A stretch of 8,521 nt of DNA, from the NCBI GenBank assembly GCA_030624355.1, contig JAUXKG010000079.1, positions 1 through 8,521 on the forward strand, given 5' to 3'. Every line of letters starts with the position of its first letter. Position 1 is the stretch's first letter. This stretch comes from Acidobacteriota bacterium (GTDB taxonomy: Bacteria; Acidobacteriota; UBA6911; RPQK01; JADFOI01). Positions 5,682 through 8,521 of the stretch are shown piece by piece. Below the pieces are notes generated by a model, which saw only the letters and a list, made by a program, of their open reading frames with translations, was not told the DNA's origin and did no database searches. Made by a program: the position numbers and the translations under genes.

Positions 5682-6143
5682 TCAAATCGGAGGATCGTTG
5701 CTGTCGGCGTTCCCGGTTGTGGAATAACGAATCACCCCAGTCTGATCAACGTAGAACCAGCGAGTCCCCGAAGTTCCGGGGCTATCAGGCCAGCCTCTCC
5801 CCCACCAGGTAAACTGCGAACCGCTCGGGTTGTCCAGGCTGAAGGTGTAGCCATGCAGGTCGGCATCGGGCCTGCCATGAATCAATCCCTCGTCAAAAAG
5901 CTGGCCATCGGCATCCGCATAGGTCCCAAATCTCATCTGATACATCTCCTGAGCCGACACCCAGGTCTTCATGTAGCTGATCGCCATCGCTTCGTTGGCA
6001 GCTCCTTTGGATGAGACCAGATTGGGAATGGCGATGGTGGCTATGATACCGATGATAGACACGACTATCAGCAGCTCTACCAGGCTGAATCCAGAGTCTC
6101 GGGCTATTGTGAACTTCTCAGCCATGTCACCGTTGTCGCTCAT
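5682..6143 (-). CDS. Type IV pilin/GspG-like prepilin
   Basis: This 153-residue protein has a class III (type IV prepilin) signal. A basic leader of 18 residues ends ARDSG, then FSLVELLIVVSIIGIIATIAIPNL follows, with cleavage expected between Gly18 and Phe19 and the conserved Glu at +5 (Glu23). Prepilin peptidase would cut and methylate it before assembly into a pilus or type II secretion pseudopilus. The rest (SYMKTWVSAQEMYQMRFGTYAD and on) is a PilE/GspG-type head without cysteines, so the disulfide D-loop of many pilins is absent. The ATG at 6143 gives the usual leader length; an ATG at 6125 would shorten it to 12. No other pilus or secretion gene is in view, so this is an orphan copy. It diverges from the DUF2752 gene across about 200 bp. 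Confidence 0.88.
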   Translation of the reverse strand: MSDNGDMAEKFTIARDSGFSLVELLIVVSIIGIIATIAIPNLVSSKGAANEAMAISYMKTWVSAQEMYQMRFGTYADADGQLFDEGLIHGRPDADLHGYTFSLDNPSGSQFTWWGRGWPDSPGTSGTRWFYVDQTGVIRYSTTGNADSNDPPI

Positions 6144-6228
6144 TGTCCCGTTTGGACCTAGTGGCTTCCGATCCGACGGGCCAACCTACTGAGTAGAGAG
6201 CACCTGCCGTGCCAATTGCCCTAAAAAG

Positions 6229-6257
6229 CCGACAATTCAATGAATTTCGTCTAATAT
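6229..6257 (+). promoter_or_regulatory. Candidate sigma-70-type promoter for the DUF2752 gene
   Basis: CCGACA (6229-6234) and TAATAT (6252-6257) are separated by 17 bases, a fair match to TTGACA/TATAAT, and stand about 85 bases before the DUF2752 start. The site lies in the divergent region with the pilin gene. I saw no equally good candidate for the pilin on the other strand. Confidence 0.35.
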
Positions 6258-6342
6258 TAACGCGATCCACAAAAAGAAAGAACTGAAGGTGACATTACTT
6301 GTCATTAATCTCAGCACCCTCTGGCAAATTGGGAGATGAGCT

Positions 6343-6774
6343 ATGCCTACCATTTTCACCGATCGAGGTGACAAACACACTGAACAGCTCACTTCCGGCA
6401 AATTTTGGCTTTGGTTGCTGGTGGCGGCTGCGGCCATTGTTGCCTGGGGTTTGTTGGCACGGTGGGATTCCCTGCAGGACCCCGCCTGGACGGTCTGCTT
6501 CTGGCGCCGCCTCCAGGTCAGCTGTCCCGGCTGCGGCCTGACCCGGGCCTTCCTGTCTCTGGCAAAGGGCCAATGGTCGACCGCCCTGATGCTCCATCCC
6601 CTGGCTCCCTTTCTGGCTCTGGAGGGTTTTCTCGTATGGGCCGGCTGGGGTCTGATTCTGAGCGGGCGGGCTCGATGTCCGGCTCCCTTCTGGATCAATC
6701 ACTTCCTGGCCCTGCATCTTCTCGCTTTCAGCACACTGTGGCTGTATCGTGCCGTGTCGGGAACACTACCCTGA
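6343..6774 (+). CDS. DUF2752 membrane protein
   Basis: This 143-residue protein has three likely membrane helices (about 21-40, 85-107 and 118-138). Between the first and second stands the family signature CPGCGLTRAF (61-70), preceded by a hydrophilic loop. The two cysteines four residues apart with conserved Gly and Arg define DUF2752; its function is unknown to me. The C-P-G-C arrangement could bind a metal or do thiol chemistry, which is speculation. GGGAG at 6331-6335, seven bases before the ATG, supports the start. Only 49 bases separate its stop from that of the convergent surface-protein gene, and I see no terminator there. Confidence 0.85.
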   Translation: MPTIFTDRGDKHTEQLTSGKFWLWLLVAAAAIVAWGLLARWDSLQDPAWTVCFWRRLQVSCPGCGLTRAFLSLAKGQWSTALMLHPLAPFLALEGFLVWAGWGLILSGRARCPAPFWINHFLALHLLAFSTLWLYRAVSGTLP

Positions 6775-6823
6775 GTCCTCCTGAGTTCAACCCCCGAAGC
6801 GCTCTTCAAGATCTTTGGAGGGG

Positions 6824-8521
6824 TCACTCAACAATGCTGGGCGGAACGGCGGAGAGGAACTGCAGAATGTTGTTGCCGAAAAACTCCTGAGCAATCAGCG
6901 GCTGGTCCGATACCACTTCGATGTAGCCACCCAGAAGATCGGCGCTCTCGGGTACCAGGGTTTCTACCAACTCTGAGAGCCGCTCGTTCACACCCAGAGT
7001 GAGTGTTGTGTCGCCCACCAGATTGCCATCTTTGTCAAATACCCGGATCGTCACTTCAGCGACTCCGCTGTTGGGATTGAATAGCGCCAGCCCAGTGAAA
7101 ACGGTCAGGGAAGGTTTCGACGGATCCGGTGAGCCATTGGCCACCTGACTGAAAATGGCACGGGTAAAGCCTTCAGTCTGTAGCGGCAGCGCGGCAACGA
7201 AGTCTATGATATTCGCCGTTCCTGTAAAGGGGTCACCGGGATCACCAAAGACCACATCTCCGACCACTCCCGGGCCATCAACATCGACCCGGATGGAGCC
7301 GGTTGTCAGTTCAGATCCGACAGACGGTCCTATGCCAAACAGAGGCCCCACTTCAATTTGAGCGCTGGCGTTGGGGTTCAGGGTGAAGGGAAGAGGCTTT
7401 GGAAGCTCTTGTCCGTTATCTCGAAAAGACGTCAATGTAATCACCCTAGGGTCATTGGAAGTGTTGACGAGTTTCAGATTGGTGAAGATGCTGGACACCA
7501 GCAGATCGGTGCCGTTGGCCAGTTGGGCCGAGAACAGGGTGCTCTGCTCATTTCCCACAGAGGCGTTCAATCCAAAAATCGAATCCTCCAGCTGGATCAG
7601 TTCAAACCCGATCGCACCGGAGCCAGAAACGTCCACCCTCACATAACCATTCCTGAGTGGGGTACTCTCCACCTTGTTAAACAGCGAACGAACGGTTTCA
7701 AAGAGGCTTCCCCCCGGGGGGAGCTGTCGGGTTGCCTGCGAATACGGAAAACCTGCATTGGTGAAAAGCTGAAGGGTCAGAGTGATGGCTTGATCGTCAT
7801 CGGGATTGGCGATGCTTAGAAAGGTCTCTGCATCCTGGAAACCGGTCTGAACATTAGGGAAGGTGGTCGGCCCATCAAACAATCGGGTAAAGAACAAAAC
7901 CTGCGAGGGCTCGGTGAAGGCAACCGATCCGTCCAGCTGAGTGAGTGGTTCGGAGAGACCGTTGCCAAACTGAAAAAAACTGCTCAACTCCGGTATGTCT
8001 GAAGTGATGCGAACCCACCCGCTCTGGGGCTCATCCGGGCTGATTCCAAAGATGTCACTTCCCAGGCTGGCCAACTGGCTCTGGGAAGAAAGATCGCTAA
8101 GGTTGGGATTGTCAGGAAAGTCGTGAAGATCTCCGTCAGAAGCTATTCCTTCAACCTGCACCCGAGCCAGCGTGTCGGTGGAAAAATTTGTCAGAGCGTA
8201 GCCGGAAAAGTTACTTGCATCACCCTGGTAAAACGGAAACAAGAGACGGTTGCTAAGATCGCCGATGACCCGAGTGGTCTCGGTCGCGTTGTTGTTGGAG
8301 GAATTGAGATCAAATTCCGTCCCGGCTACTTGGGCCGAATTCGTGATGGTGATTCCCGGCGACGTGGGGATCACTACAATGGTGACTCGAACCACGATTC
8401 CTTCGTCCAGCGAACCCAGCTCGCAGGTGACCGTAGCAGCAGATTGACTGCAGCTACCCTGCTCCGCATCGGCTGAGACAAAGGTCACTTCCTCAGGCAA
8501 GGTATCGGTCAACGTCACATC
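6824..8521 (-). CDS. Large extracellular protein: DUF11 domain plus four beta-rich repeats (5' end outside the window)
   Basis: The frame is open to the right edge: the codon before the GTG at 8518 reads Asp in a DVTLTDTLPEEVTF context that belongs inside a DUF11 domain, so the true start lies beyond the window. Of the 564 visible residues, 1-85 form the end of a DUF11 (Ig-like surface) domain with a Cys23/Cys32 pair. Residues from about 93 to the end form four units of 100-125 residues. Each carries a G-Y/W/S-V/I-R/E-V/I strand near its end: SGWVRITSD (166), NGYVRVDVS (290), TGSIRVDVD (406) and GGYIEVVSD (530). A phenylalanine- or glycine-rich strand follows in most units, and units 2-4 share an N-P/T-x-L 'NPN...VTL' style opening. 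The end is FLSAVPPSIVE, with no sortase or PEP-CTERM anchor. It is most likely secreted or surface-bound; ligand unknown. Confidence 0.8.
   Translation of the reverse strand, partial: DVTLTDTLPEEVTFVSADAEQGSCSQSAATVTCELGSLDEGIVVRVTIVVIPTSPGITITNSAQVAGTEFDLNSSNNNATETTRVIGDLSNRLLFPFYQGDASNFSGYALTNFSTDTLARVQVEGIASDGDLHDFPDNPNLSDLSSQSQLASLGSDIFGISPDEPQSGWVRITSDIPELSSFFQFGNGLSEPLTQLDGSVAFTEPSQVLFFTRLFDGPTTFPNVQTGFQDAETFLSIANPDDDQAITLTLQLFTNAGFPYSQATRQLPPGGSLFETVRSLFNKVESTPLRNGYVRVDVSGSGAIGFELIQLEDSIFGLNASVGNEQSTLFSAQLANGTDLLVSSIFTNLKLVNTSNDPRVITLTSFRDNGQELPKPLPFTLNPNASAQIEVGPLFGIGPSVGSELTTGSIRVDVDGPGVVGDVVFGDPGDPFTGTANIIDFVAALPLQTEGFTRAIFSQVANGSPDPSKPSLTVFTGLALFNPNSGVAEVTIRVFDKDGNLVGDTTLTLGVNERLSELVETLVPESADLLGGYIEVVSDQPLIAQEFFGNNILQFLSAVPPSIVE

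Noticed and set aside
6237..6717. Two long minus-strand frames (140-153 residues) opposite DUF2752
   Set aside because: They have low-complexity Gln/Arg/Pro composition and lie antisense to a recognisable family with a good ribosome binding site.
7358..7819. 153-residue plus-strand frame
   Set aside because: It is antisense to the large surface protein and has no motif.

Overview
This window looks like a chromosomal stretch from a Gram-negative, probably environmental bacterium. Acidobacteriota is my best guess. The guess rests on the style of several proteins: a cysteine-free PilE/GspG-like pilin, a small CPGCGLTR (DUF2752) membrane protein, and a large DUF11-plus-repeat exported protein ending in an 'FLSAVPP' type motif. 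The intergenic DNA is also repeat-rich. No rRNA or other marker gene is present, so this is inference. No tRNA, CRISPR array, transposase gene or phage gene was seen.

Layout. Positions 1-65 hold the possible last codons of a protein entering from the left, followed by about 450 bases with no convincing gene. A YnfM-like major facilitator transporter (515-1654, minus) has a hairpin in its leader. It diverges from a plus-strand group: a candidate 28-residue membrane microprotein (1859-1945), an oxygen-dependent protoporphyrinogen oxidase (2007-3404) and a small AhpD-fold/carboxymuconolactone decarboxylase-like protein without the CxxC pair (3458-3775). Next comes a 360-bp repeat block (3773-4134). 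It reads as one 180-bp TA-flanked MITE-like element inserted inside another copy of itself. A degenerate left end of the same family lies at 1698-1769. Beyond it are a TenA/thiaminase II protein with a signal-peptide-like N-terminus (4220-4954) and an Hsp15-like S4 RNA-binding protein (5130-5537). The S4 gene sits between two copies of a composite simple repeat, a CACGGATT array followed by a TGTCAG array, and its last codons are written in repeat DNA. A lone type IV pilin-like gene (5682-6143, minus) diverges from the DUF2752 gene (6343-6774, plus). The right end is the 3' part of a large extracellular protein on the minus strand (6824-8521, running off the window), with a DUF11 domain and four tandem beta-rich repeats.

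The genes do not form one obvious pathway. Haem synthesis, thiamin/pyrimidine salvage, translation-linked RNA binding, pilus or secretion, and surface functions are each represented by one gene. The most unusual content is the nested mini-element, the repeat-flanked S4 gene whose end is made of repeat, the TenA with an apparent export signal and intact active site, and the four-repeat surface protein.
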